Assembly (NCBI GenBank): GCA_905221295.1
Contig: CAJNCP010000005.1
Coordinates: 38,290 to 102,289, forward strand
DNA from: a bacterium
GTDB lineage: Bacteria > Bacillota > Bacilli > Lactobacillales > Streptococcaceae
Direction: 5' to 3'
Length of the DNA: 64,000 bases
The notes beneath the pieces were generated by a model, which did not search any database, had not been told where the DNA came from, and saw nothing but the letters and a program-made list of their open reading frames with translations. Within the stretch, counting starts at the first letter, position 1, and each line of letters begins with the position of its first letter. This document shows, in pieces, positions 57,209 through 64,000 of the stretch. A program made the position numbers and the translations under genes.

Positions 57209-59686
57209 TTATCGATTAAATAGACGGGAACGACCTGACGAACCACTTTGAGTGTTGTTGTTCGAATTTGCCCCTGAGCTACTGCTTGAACTTGGAGGAG
57301 TCACTACAGGTAAACTTCCAAGAATGGTTTTCCAAGCGTTCAGATAGTCTGCGTCGCTGCCTCCGATGGCAAAGCGGTAAGTGGTTACTGGCGCTCCTTC
57401 TTTGCTAGCCCAGTAGCTTGTCACTGTAGAACCAGAAAGTTCGATTTCCTTACCATTGATGGAAACTTTGCCGGGCTTTTGGCCTGTTGATCGGAGAACT
57501 TGGGACTTAGTCACACTTGGGTCAAGATTAAAGCGATCATTTCCCCATATTCCAGGTTCAGCTTGCTGGATAGCATTGACCAAGTAAGCCATGTATTTGG
57601 CATTGCGGTAGTGACCAGCACCCTTGGCTAGCGGTCGGTTATCATCATGACCTAACCAGCCACCTAGAGTCAATCGAGGAGTAGAAAGCATGAGCCACAT
57701 GTTTTCATCTTCATTGGTCGTACCAGTTTTTCCGATCCAGTCAGCACGAGCTAGGCCTGGATTGATCGAAGCCAAGTCCGTCTGGAAGCTCGAAGTAATT
57801 CGAGATGAGATCACCTCGCGAAGCAGACTCTGCATGATGGTCGCTGTTGCTTTTGAATAGACTTGGACAGGTTGACTTTTATATTCATAAATCACTTGAC
57901 CCGTCGTCGATTCGATCTTGGAAATCATATGTTTCTTATGGTAGACTCCATTATTAGCCAAGGTCTGATACCCATTGGTATGCTGGGCAACTGTAACCTC
58001 AATCCCCCCACCCATCGGCAGACTTTCAATACCATATTCTGGGATTTCATAACCCATTTTTTCCATATAGCCCTTGACATCGACCCCCTTCTCTCGAAGC
58101 GTACGATAAGTCCAGTAGGCTGGGATATTCCATGAATAGTTGAGGGCTTCTCCCAAGGTCATCATCCCTGTACCAGGACTATTAACATACATGATGGGAT
58201 TGCCGTTTGAAAAGTTTGTCGGATAGTTAGACAGGATACTTGCACTTCCCATCAAACCTTGATCAATCGCGATACCATAGGCCAGTATAGGCTTAGTGGT
58301 TGAAGCTGGAGAACGTTTAGTATCGATAGCGTGATTGTTCTGATTTTCTTGATAATTACGCCCACCAACAAAGCCAAGAATGGCTCCCGTTTGGTTGTCC
58401 ATAAGGACATTCCCTACTTCAGGCTGGCCTGTCGAATCATCTACCAAACTGCCGTAGTTAGCAACTGCATTTTGCATAGCAGTGTGGACATTTTTATTAA
58501 TAGTCGTAGTAATCTTATAGCCACCATTCTCGATTTCCTTCGTCGCTAAATCGCGATAAGCTTTCTGGATAGATTCATTTTTTTGCTCTTGCGCAGAAAC
58601 ATTATCTCTCTGGATAAGGTAGTCGTACATCCGATCAGTTGCTTCTGCCAAGGTTGCATAGTAGAGATAGTCGCGCGAAGTACCACTGACACTACCTGAT
58701 GGTAGAAAGTCTTGCTTGAAGTCATAATCCTTGTACTTGTCGTAGTCTTCCTGACTCAGAGCTCCTGTCCGATACATATTGTAGAGGACATCCTTGGCAC
58801 GCTTAATTCCCAAAGCCATATCCTCATCGCTCTTCATACTGCCGTCAGATTCATAAGGAGAATAACTAATAGGACTCTGTGGCAAACCTGCGATAAAGGC
58901 GGCTTGAGGTATTGTCAAATCCGATGCATTAACTCCAAAAATTCCCTCTGCAGCCTGTTGGGCACCTGCAATATTTTGGCCCTTGTGATTGCGTCCAAAA
59001 GGTGCAATATTAAGGTAGGTTGTTAAAATCTCATCCTTGCCCATGGCCCGTTCTAAAGCCAAGGCATCAATAATTTCTTTGGCCTTACGAGCTAGAGTGG
59101 GAGCATCCCCCACCACTTGCTGCTTGATGACCTGCTGAGTCAAAGTCGAACCACCACTAGACGATCCCAAACCGACAAAGGTTCCCAGAGTCGCACGAAT
59201 AACGGCCTTAGGCACAACTCCTTTATGCTCATTGAAATGCTCGTCCTCTGTCGCAATGATAGCCTTCTTGAGATTATCTGAGATAGCCTCCGAAGCGACT
59301 GACGTGCGCAATAGATCTCCTTCAATTGAAGCGATGGTACTTCCGTCAGCATAGGTAATTTCTGAGATAGAGGCAATATCCTTCACTTGTTTGACCAATT
59401 CCTCTGTTTGAGGTACCTTGGCCTTGTCAAATAGAGCAACCCCATAGCCCATGGCCACACCCGCTCCCAAAAGACCTCCGATAAAACCTAGGATAAAGAG
59501 AGTGTTGAAGGTCACTTTAAAAGCACTCAAAATCTTAGCAAAAATGGACCCTACCCTTTTGAGTTTGTTAGAAGAAGCTACTTTCTTATCAGTCTTTTTA
59601 CTTGCTTGCTTTTTCTCCCATTTGGCAGTTAGTTGCTGGAAAAAATGCAGCATTTTTGTTTTTAATTCATCAATTCTTTTTTTCAT
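57209..59686 (-). CDS. pbp1b: Bifunctional class A penicillin-binding protein 1b
   Basis: 825 residues from the ATG at 59686, with GAGGACATTC upstream. A cytoplasmic basic region and one membrane helix (about 60-85) are followed by the GT51 glycosyltransferase domain with [13 protein letters not shown] (catalytic Glu), [12 protein letters not shown] and the second-Glu region [10 protein letters not shown]. The transpeptidase has SPASTTK (nucleophile Ser in S-T-T-K), SWN (YSWNIPA) and KTGTT (GKTGTTNED). It polymerises and cross-links peptidoglycan outside the membrane. A Ser/Asn-rich tail ends the protein. It is divergent from tyrS, as in pneumococcus. No clear resistance mosaic can be judged from one sequence. 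Confidence 0.93.
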   Translation of the reverse strand: MKKRIDELKTKMLHFFQQLTAKWEKKQASKKTDKKVASSNKLKRVGSIFAKILSAFKVTFNTLFILGFIGGLLGAGVAMGYGVALFDKAKVPQTEELVKQVKDIASISEITYADGSTIASIEGDLLRTSVASEAISDNLKKAIIATEDEHFNEHKGVVPKAVIRATLGTFVGLGSSSGGSTLTQQVIKQQVVGDAPTLARKAKEIIDALALERAMGKDEILTTYLNIAPFGRNHKGQNIAGAQQAAEGIFGVNASDLTIPQAAFIAGLPQSPISYSPYESDGSMKSDEDMALGIKRAKDVLYNMYRTGALSQEDYDKYKDYDFKQDFLPSGSVSGTSRDYLYYATLAEATDRMYDYLIQRDNVSAQEQKNESIQKAYRDLATKEIENGGYKITTTINKNVHTAMQNAVANYGSLVDDSTGQPEVGNVLMDNQTGAILGFVGGRNYQENQNNHAIDTKRSPASTTKPILAYGIAIDQGLMGSASILSNYPTNFSNGNPIMYVNSPGTGMMTLGEALNYSWNIPAYWTYRTLREKGVDVKGYMEKMGYEIPEYGIESLPMGGGIEVTVAQHTNGYQTLANNGVYHKKHMISKIESTTGQVIYEYKSQPVQVYSKATATIMQSLLREVISSRITSSFQTDLASINPGLARADWIGKTGTTNEDENMWLMLSTPRLTLGGWLGHDDNRPLAKGAGHYRNAKYMAYLVNAIQQAEPGIWGNDRFNLDPSVTKSQVLRSTGQKPGKVSINGKEIELSGSTVTSYWASKEGAPVTTYRFAIGGSDADYLNAWKTILGSLPVVTPPSSSSSSGANSNNNTQSGSSGRSRLFNR

Positions 59687-59781
59687 GAATGTCCTCACTT
59701 TCTTTATTATACCATAAAAGGGAAACTTTCAATAAAATAGCCACTTTCTTCCCTATTCCACTAGGCTATTGCCCAAGTTTG

Positions 59782-59790
59782 TGATACAAT
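59782..59790 (+). promoter_or_regulatory. tyrS extended -10 promoter
   Basis: TGATACAAT (TG at 59782-59783, TACAAT at 59785-59790). The leader is only about 30 nt, too short for a T-box. Confidence 0.6.
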
Positions 59791-59826
59791 AGGTAGAAAC
59801 AATATTTTAAAAAGGAGAAAAGACAT

Positions 59827-61083
59827 ATGCACATTTTTGATGAGCTAAAAGAGCGTGGTTTGATTTTTCAAACGACTGATGAAGAAGCTTTGCGTAAAGC
59901 CCTAGAAGAAGGTCAAGTTTCTTATTATACTGGCTACGATCCAACTGCTGACAGCCTTCACCTAGGTCACCTTGTCGCAATCTTGACAAGTCGTCGTTTG
60001 CAACTAGCAGGTCACAAACCTTATGCGCTCGTTGGCGGTGCTACAGGTCTCATCGGAGATCCGTCCTTCAAAGATGCTGAGCGTAGTCTCCAAACAAAAG
60101 ACACAGTAGAGGGCTGGGTCAAGTCTATCCAAGGACAACTTTCTCGTTTTCTTGACTTTGAAAATGGTGAAAATAAAGCTGTCATGGTCAACAACTACGA
60201 CTGGTTTGGCAGCATCAGCTTCATTGACTTCCTCCGTGACGTCGGAAAATACTTCACTGTCAACTACATGATGAGTAAGGAGTCTGTGAAAAAACGGATC
60301 GAGACAGGGATTTCTTACACAGAGTTTGCCTACCAAATCATGCAAGGGTATGACTTCTACGTCCTTAACCAAGAGCACAACGTAACGCTACAAATCGGTG
60401 GTTCTGACCAGTGGGGGAATATGACAGCTGGTACCGAATTGCTTCGTCGTAAGGCTGACAAGACTGGTCACGTTATCACAGTGCCACTCATTACAGATGC
60501 AACTGGTAAGAAATTTGGTAAATCAGAAGGAAACGCAGTCTGGCTCAATCCTGAAAAGACTTCCCCATACGAAATGTACCAATTCTGGATGAACGTCATG
60601 GATGCTGACGCCGTTCGCTTCTTGAAAATCTTTACCTTCTTGTCACTGGACGAGATTGAAGACATCCGCAAACAATTTGAAGCTGTTCCACACGAACGCT
60701 TGGCTCAAAAAGTCCTGGCTCGTGAGGTCGTGACTCTTGTTCACGGAGAAGAAGCTTACAAAGAAGCTCTTAACATAACTGAGCAACTCTTTGCTGGAAA
60801 CATCAAAAACCTTTCTGTCAAAGAACTCAAACAAGGACTTCGTGGAGTGCCAAACTACCAAGTACAAGCAGACGAAAACCACAATATCGTGGAACTTCTC
60901 GTCTCATCTGGTGTGGTTAACTCAAAACGCCAAGCCCGTGAAGATGTCCAAAACGGAGCTATCTACGTCAACGGCGACCGTATCCAAGACCTTGACTATA
61001 TCTTGAGTGACGCAGACAGGCTCGAAAACGAACTGACTGTTATCCGCCGCGGTAAGAAGAAATACTTCGTCTTTACATATTAA
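59827..61083 (+). CDS. tyrS: Tyrosyl-tRNA synthetase
   Basis: 418 residues, class I. The HIGH motif appears as HLGH (DSLHLGHLV, about 45). The KMSKS motif appears as KFGKSEGN (about 230). A C-terminal S4-like RNA-binding domain (about 350-418, [24 protein letters not shown]) completes the TyrRS1 form. It charges tRNA-Tyr. AAAAGGAGAAAAG precedes the ATG. Unlike in Bacillus there is no T-box leader. Confidence 0.97.
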   Translation: MHIFDELKERGLIFQTTDEEALRKALEEGQVSYYTGYDPTADSLHLGHLVAILTSRRLQLAGHKPYALVGGATGLIGDPSFKDAERSLQTKDTVEGWVKSIQGQLSRFLDFENGENKAVMVNNYDWFGSISFIDFLRDVGKYFTVNYMMSKESVKKRIETGISYTEFAYQIMQGYDFYVLNQEHNVTLQIGGSDQWGNMTAGTELLRRKADKTGHVITVPLITDATGKKFGKSEGNAVWLNPEKTSPYEMYQFWMNVMDADAVRFLKIFTFLSLDEIEDIRKQFEAVPHERLAQKVLAREVVTLVHGEEAYKEALNITEQLFAGNIKNLSVKELKQGLRGVPNYQVQADENHNIVELLVSSGVVNSKRQAREDVQNGAIYVNGDRIQDLDYILSDADRLENELTVIRRGKKKYFVFTY

Positions 61084-61090
61084 AAAGCAG

Positions 61091-61122
61091 ACTGGAGGCA
61101 TTTGCCATCCAGTTCTTTTTTT
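61091..61122 (+). terminator. tyrS terminator
   Basis: ACTGGA-GGC pairs with GCC-A-TCCAGT (61091-61113, one bulge), then TTCTTTTTTT. Confidence 0.82.
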
Positions 61123-61136
61123 GCTAGACTTAAACT

Positions 61137-61985
61137 ATGAATACAAATCTCAAACCAAAACTTCAACGTTTTGCCACTGCTAGCGCCTTTTCCTGCCCTA
61201 TCTGCCAAGAAAATCTGACCTTGGTAGAGACTAGCCTCAAGTGTAGCAACCGCCATTCTTTTGATTTATCAAAATTCGGCTATGTCAATCTGGCTCCTCA
61301 AATCAAACAATCCACTAACTACGACAAGGAAAATTTTCAAAACCGTCAACAAATCCTAGAAGCTGGCTTTTATCAAGTTATTTTAGAAACAATCTCAGAC
61401 TTACTTGCAAACTCAGAAAGTGCCAAAACAATTTTAGATATCGGTTGTGGCGAAGGTTTTTACTCTCGTAAACTCCAAGAAAGTCACTCTGACAAGACCT
61501 TTTACGCCTTTGATATTTCCAAAGATTCCGTCCAAATCGCTACTAAGAGTGAACCCAACTGGGCAGTCAATTGGTTTGTTGGTGATTTAGCTCGTCTTCC
61601 TATAAAAGATGCCAGTATGGATATTCTACTTGACATCTTTTCTCCTGCCAACTATGGAGAATTTCAAAGAGTATTATCAAAAGACGGTATCTTGATCAAG
61701 GTCATCCCAACCGAAAATCACCTCAAAGAAATCCGCCAAATGGTGCAAGACCAGCTGACAAAGAAGGACTATTCCAACCAAGATATCAAAGAACATTTCC
61801 AAGAACACTTCAGCATCCAATCTAGCCAAATAGCTTCCCTAACCAAACCCATCGCAGCAGAGCAACGCCAAGCCCTGCTTGCCATGACACCCTTACTCTT
61901 TCACGTTGACCATACCAATATTGACTGGACTCAGTTGACTGAGATTACCATCGAAGCAGAGATTCTGCTTGGGAAAGTAGGGTAA
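61137..61985 (+). CDS. rlmA: 23S rRNA (guanine) N1-methyltransferase RlmA
   Basis: 282 residues. An N-terminal zinc ribbon (CPIC...C...H, about 20-42: SCPICQENL, KCSNRHSFD) and a SAM-binding domain with ILDIGCGEGFYSRKL (motif I, about 99-113) are typical of RlmA. Gram-positive RlmA(II) methylates G748 in hairpin 35 of 23S rRNA, affecting macrolide/ketolide binding; streptococcal members have this position. The ATG at 61137 lacks an obvious Shine-Dalgarno. It lies behind the tyrS terminator and has its own terminator. Confidence 0.88.
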   Translation: MNTNLKPKLQRFATASAFSCPICQENLTLVETSLKCSNRHSFDLSKFGYVNLAPQIKQSTNYDKENFQNRQQILEAGFYQVILETISDLLANSESAKTILDIGCGEGFYSRKLQESHSDKTFYAFDISKDSVQIATKSEPNWAVNWFVGDLARLPIKDASMDILLDIFSPANYGEFQRVLSKDGILIKVIPTENHLKEIRQMVQDQLTKKDYSNQDIKEHFQEHFSIQSSQIASLTKPIAAEQRQALLAMTPLLFHVDHTNIDWTQLTEITIEAEILLGKVG

Positions 61986-62008
61986 ATCAATCTTTCAGAT
62001 AAGACAAA

Positions 62009-62040
62009 ACCCGCACCCTTGATTAAGGTGCGGATTTGAT
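62009..62040 (+). terminator. rlmA terminator
   Basis: CCGCACC (62011-62017) pairs with GGTGCGG (62027-62033), followed by ATTTGATT. Confidence 0.75.
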
Positions 62041-62087
62041 TATAGAAAACTGAGATATTTTAAATCTATCTCTATTCCCCTCCTATC

Positions 62088-62837
62088 CTATACTTTTAGC
62101 AGTGACAGTTTATGAAGTTTATCGATGGTTAGTTTTCGAAGTTTTGGTCTTTTTGTATTTTTGAGAACCCAATAACTTAGCCCAAATAATCCAACAATCC
62201 ATAAAAGAGATACGATTAAACTATCAAAATTTAATTTAAAATCAGCTTTATTAAAAAAGTCAACATAAACACCTAAGAAAGTTGTGTCCATAAAATTCTT
62301 AATTTCTGAACTAACTTGTGAAAACATTGGTAAGAATGATAAAGCTAACATGGGAATTAAACCATACACTTGAGCCTGTGTTTGTGTTTCTGATATAGAG
62401 CCAATAACTAAATTCAGAAGTATAGTACATAAGGCTACTAACGAAACTACAGCAAGATATACAGGGTAATCTGTTCCAAAATCAAATTCAACCATTATAG
62501 GGAAGGCAATAATTGCTGCTGAGGTTAAAATTACAGGATAAAATAGAACAGAAACAAGATATTCACCACGGCGAACCCCACTTAAAACAAGAGTTTTAAA
62601 AATTCTTTTCTCTTTTTCTTCTGAAATCGAACTTGAAATCATTGAACCTGAAGAGAATGAGAAGGCCATTGTTAAACTACTATATAGCAATGTTTTCCCT
62701 TGAGTTCCATCAGTATTCATGAAATTTTGGAAAAGCAGAACTAGAAAGAACGGGAATATTACCTGAACTAAAGTGTTTTTGTTATTCAATAATACTTGTG
62801 CCCTCAACCAAATAAGGGCTAAAATTCGTTTAAGCAT
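62088..62837 (-). CDS. ABC-2 type transporter permease
   Basis: 249 residues with six hydrophobic helices. It starts with a basic amphipathic segment (MLKRILALIWLRAQVLL) and has the ABC-2 feature SISEEKEKRIFKTLVLSGVRRGEYLV (about 69-94). It pairs with the ATPase gene that it overlaps by 8 bp. ABC-2 exporters of this small two-gene type often confer bacteriocin or drug resistance; no regulator lies next to it, and the substrate is unknown. Confidence 0.85.
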   Translation of the reverse strand: MLKRILALIWLRAQVLLNNKNTLVQVIFPFFLVLLFQNFMNTDGTQGKTLLYSSLTMAFSFSSGSMISSSISEEKEKRIFKTLVLSGVRRGEYLVSVLFYPVILTSAAIIAFPIMVEFDFGTDYPVYLAVVSLVALCTILLNLVIGSISETQTQAQVYGLIPMLALSFLPMFSQVSSEIKNFMDTTFLGVYVDFFNKADFKLNFDSLIVSLLWIVGLFGLSYWVLKNTKRPKLRKLTIDKLHKLSLLKV

Positions 62838-63654
62838 CTAATTTTTCTCCTGTCAATTTAATAAAAATATCTTCAAGTGTTGGTTCACATGAGTGAATCA
62901 TCATAATTTTTTGGTAGTTCTCTTCTTTCAAGGCCTCGAAGTTGATTATTTCTCTACTTGTATCGCTATAAGTAAGTTCAACTTTCTTTTCCGTGTTATA
63001 TTTTTGGATGATATTTTTAGGGCTTCCCTGCTCAACAAGATGACCTTTATTCAAAAGAGCTAAATCATCGCATAAAAGAGTTGCCTCATTCATATCATGA
63101 GTGGTTAAAAAGATTGTTGTTCCTTTTTCTTTCAATTCTTGTAATAGTTTATGAATTTTCTTTGATGTAGTAGGATCTAATCCACTCGTAGGCTCATCTA
63201 AAAATAATACCTTAGGATAGTTGATTAAGGCACGAGCTAAAAGCATTCGTTGACGCATGCCTGTAGAAAGTTTTTCAGCTGGAGTATCTTTGCTATCATA
63301 CAGATCAACTTGTTTGAGAATTTCCTCAATTCGATTTGTTGAAGTATCATATAGTTTTGCGAAAAATAGCAAATTTTTGTACAAGCTCAATTTTTCATAG
63401 TAACCGCTTGTATCTCCCACTAAGCCTAACTCTTCAAAATCTGAAGGGAGCAATTTTTGAGAATCTTTCCCCAACAATTCTGTCTTTCCGCTATTAGCAG
63501 GTAGCTGTCCTGTCAAGATATTGATCATTGTTGTTTTTCCTGAATCAGACGGACCTAGGAATCCAAAAATCTCTCCTTCATTTACTACAAAACTAATATT
63601 GTTTAAAGCAACTTTATCTCCAAAACTTTTAGTAACTCTCTCTACTTTAATCAT
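62830..63654 (-). CDS. ABC transporter ATP-binding protein
   Basis: 274 residues. Walker A is GPSDSGKTT (about 34-42), with Asp-Ser where Asn-Gly-Ala/Ser-Gly-Ala is usual. The signature is LSTGMRQRMLLARAL (about 133), an LST variant of LSGGQ. Walker B is VLFLDEPTSGLDP and the switch His is in LTTHDMNEA. The C-terminal 60 residues are an accessory domain. AGAGGCTGAAAG precedes the ATG. It powers the permease encoded by the overlapping gene. The departures in the motifs are conservative and probably compatible with activity. Confidence 0.88.
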   Translation of the reverse strand: MIKVERVTKSFGDKVALNNISFVVNEGEIFGFLGPSDSGKTTMINILTGQLPANSGKTELLGKDSQKLLPSDFEELGLVGDTSGYYEKLSLYKNLLFFAKLYDTSTNRIEEILKQVDLYDSKDTPAEKLSTGMRQRMLLARALINYPKVLFLDEPTSGLDPTTSKKIHKLLQELKEKGTTIFLTTHDMNEATLLCDDLALLNKGHLVEQGSPKNIIQKYNTEKKVELTYSDTSREIINFEALKEENYQKIMMIHSCEPTLEDIFIKLTGEKLDA

Positions 63655-63820
63655 CTTTCAGCCTCTTTCTACTTTACAAACTTTTTGTCCATAGAATAGT
63701 CAATTGTTTTCACTATATTCCACACCTACTTGCCAATTCGGTCTTTTTAAAATAAATTATTTCTAGCTTTACGCTTTCCTGAACTTATTTACAATAACAG
63801 TATAAACCTTAAAAAAGAAA

Positions 63821-63848
63821 AACAACAGGACATTTATGTCCTGTTGTT
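63821..63848 (-). terminator. Terminator of the right-edge gene
   Basis: Perfect 12-bp stem AACAACAGGACA/TGTCCTGTTGTT (63821-63832, 63837-63848) followed on the minus strand by TTTCTTTTTT. A second hairpin, GACAAACA/TGTTTGTC with T's on the plus strand, is at about 63859-63885. Confidence 0.8.
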
Positions 63849-63909
63849 ACAAATTGAAGACAAACATCGTTTGAGTGTTTGTCTTTTTATATCTTCAGCG
63901 CTACTATTC

Positions 63910-64000
63910 TCAAAATAGGCTGGAATCTTTATCAAAATAGTTTTCAGCGAAAAATAAAAAGGCTTCCCCGCCATCATTTTTACCAATTTTTTGATATTCA
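63910..64000 (-). CDS. C-terminal end of an unidentified protein (partial)
   Basis: The minus strand entering from the right edge reads EYQKIGKNDGGEAFLFFAEN... and ends LF at TGA (63910-63912). Thirty codons are visible and are not enough to name a family. A strong terminator about 60 bp downstream supports it as the end of a real gene. Confidence 0.45.
   Translation of the reverse strand, partial: EYQKIGKNDGGEAFLFFAENYFDKDSSLF

Noticed and set aside
59691..59826. T-box riboswitch before tyrS
   Set aside because: The leader from the extended -10 is only about 30 nt and contains no T-box motif.

Overview
The window is a low-GC Firmicute chromosome of the Streptococcus mitis/oralis type (Mitis group). 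Support comes from the gene content and neighbourhoods: rpoY-rnjA/mnmG/mnmA, LysM protein/sdaAB-sdaAA, rpsD/TCS08-like two-component system/PavB-like SSURE adhesin/trkAH and pbp1b/tyrS are all pneumococcus-like neighbourhoods. A complete type II-A CRISPR-Cas locus of the SpCas9 / S. thermophilus CRISPR3 kind is inserted among them. The exact species cannot be fixed from sequence reading alone.

Layout. 1-4077: a very large minus-strand gene that runs off the left edge. It carries three diverged copies of one module, Asp-rich calcium-repeat-like motifs and an ArdC/zincin-type C-terminal part, which is typical cargo of integrative conjugative elements; its 5' end is frameshifted in an A-run. 4.2-13.7 kb: RNA-metabolism housekeeping (rpoY, rnjA, mnmG, Nudix, mnmA), then an arginine operon (binding protein-argG-argH) behind a consensus promoter with an ARG-box-like palindrome. 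13.7-17.3 kb: small membrane proteins, an Rgg regulator and a LysM wall protein. 17.5-22.9 kb: serine dehydratase, a HAD phosphatase, two DUF805 genes (one frameshifted), and an xpaC-telA pair. 23-31.3 kb: rpsD, a histidine kinase/response regulator, a four-repeat SSURE adhesin, K+ uptake and a nucleoside phosphorylase. 31.3-41.5 kb: a TetR-controlled ABC exporter, gene remnants, a calcium-repeat-free DUF4353-type lipoprotein, an acetyltransferase, a persulfide/rhodanese operon behind a CsoR/CstR-like palindrome, an orphan YSIRK signal-peptide remnant and a GH13 enzyme. 41.7-44.8 kb: mutL and a LytTR/DUF3021 pair with paired direct repeats upstream.

44.8-53.0 kb is the CRISPR-Cas locus: tracrRNA (minus strand), cas9, cas1, cas2, csn2, leader, and 21 repeats with 20 spacers. 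The most interesting signal is in the tracrRNA-cas9 intergenic region. Upstream of the short tracrRNA promoter lie two degenerate CRISPR repeats in tracrRNA orientation. The 20 nt directly before the outer one end in 12 nt identical to the start region of the cas9 promoter, and that match is followed by a GGG PAM. This is the architecture of a long tracrRNA acting as a natural single guide that makes Cas9 repress its own operon (the 'tracr-L' mechanism known in S. pyogenes), here with an additional second repeat unit that folds into its own hairpin.

53.0-64 kb: rhomboid protease, 5-FTHF cyclo-ligase, the lysine/DAP pair dapL-like/dapH, an EamA transporter, pbp1b, tyrS, rlmA, an ABC-2 exporter and the end of an unidentified gene at the right edge. 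Most genes are packed in short operons bounded by clear hairpin-T terminators.
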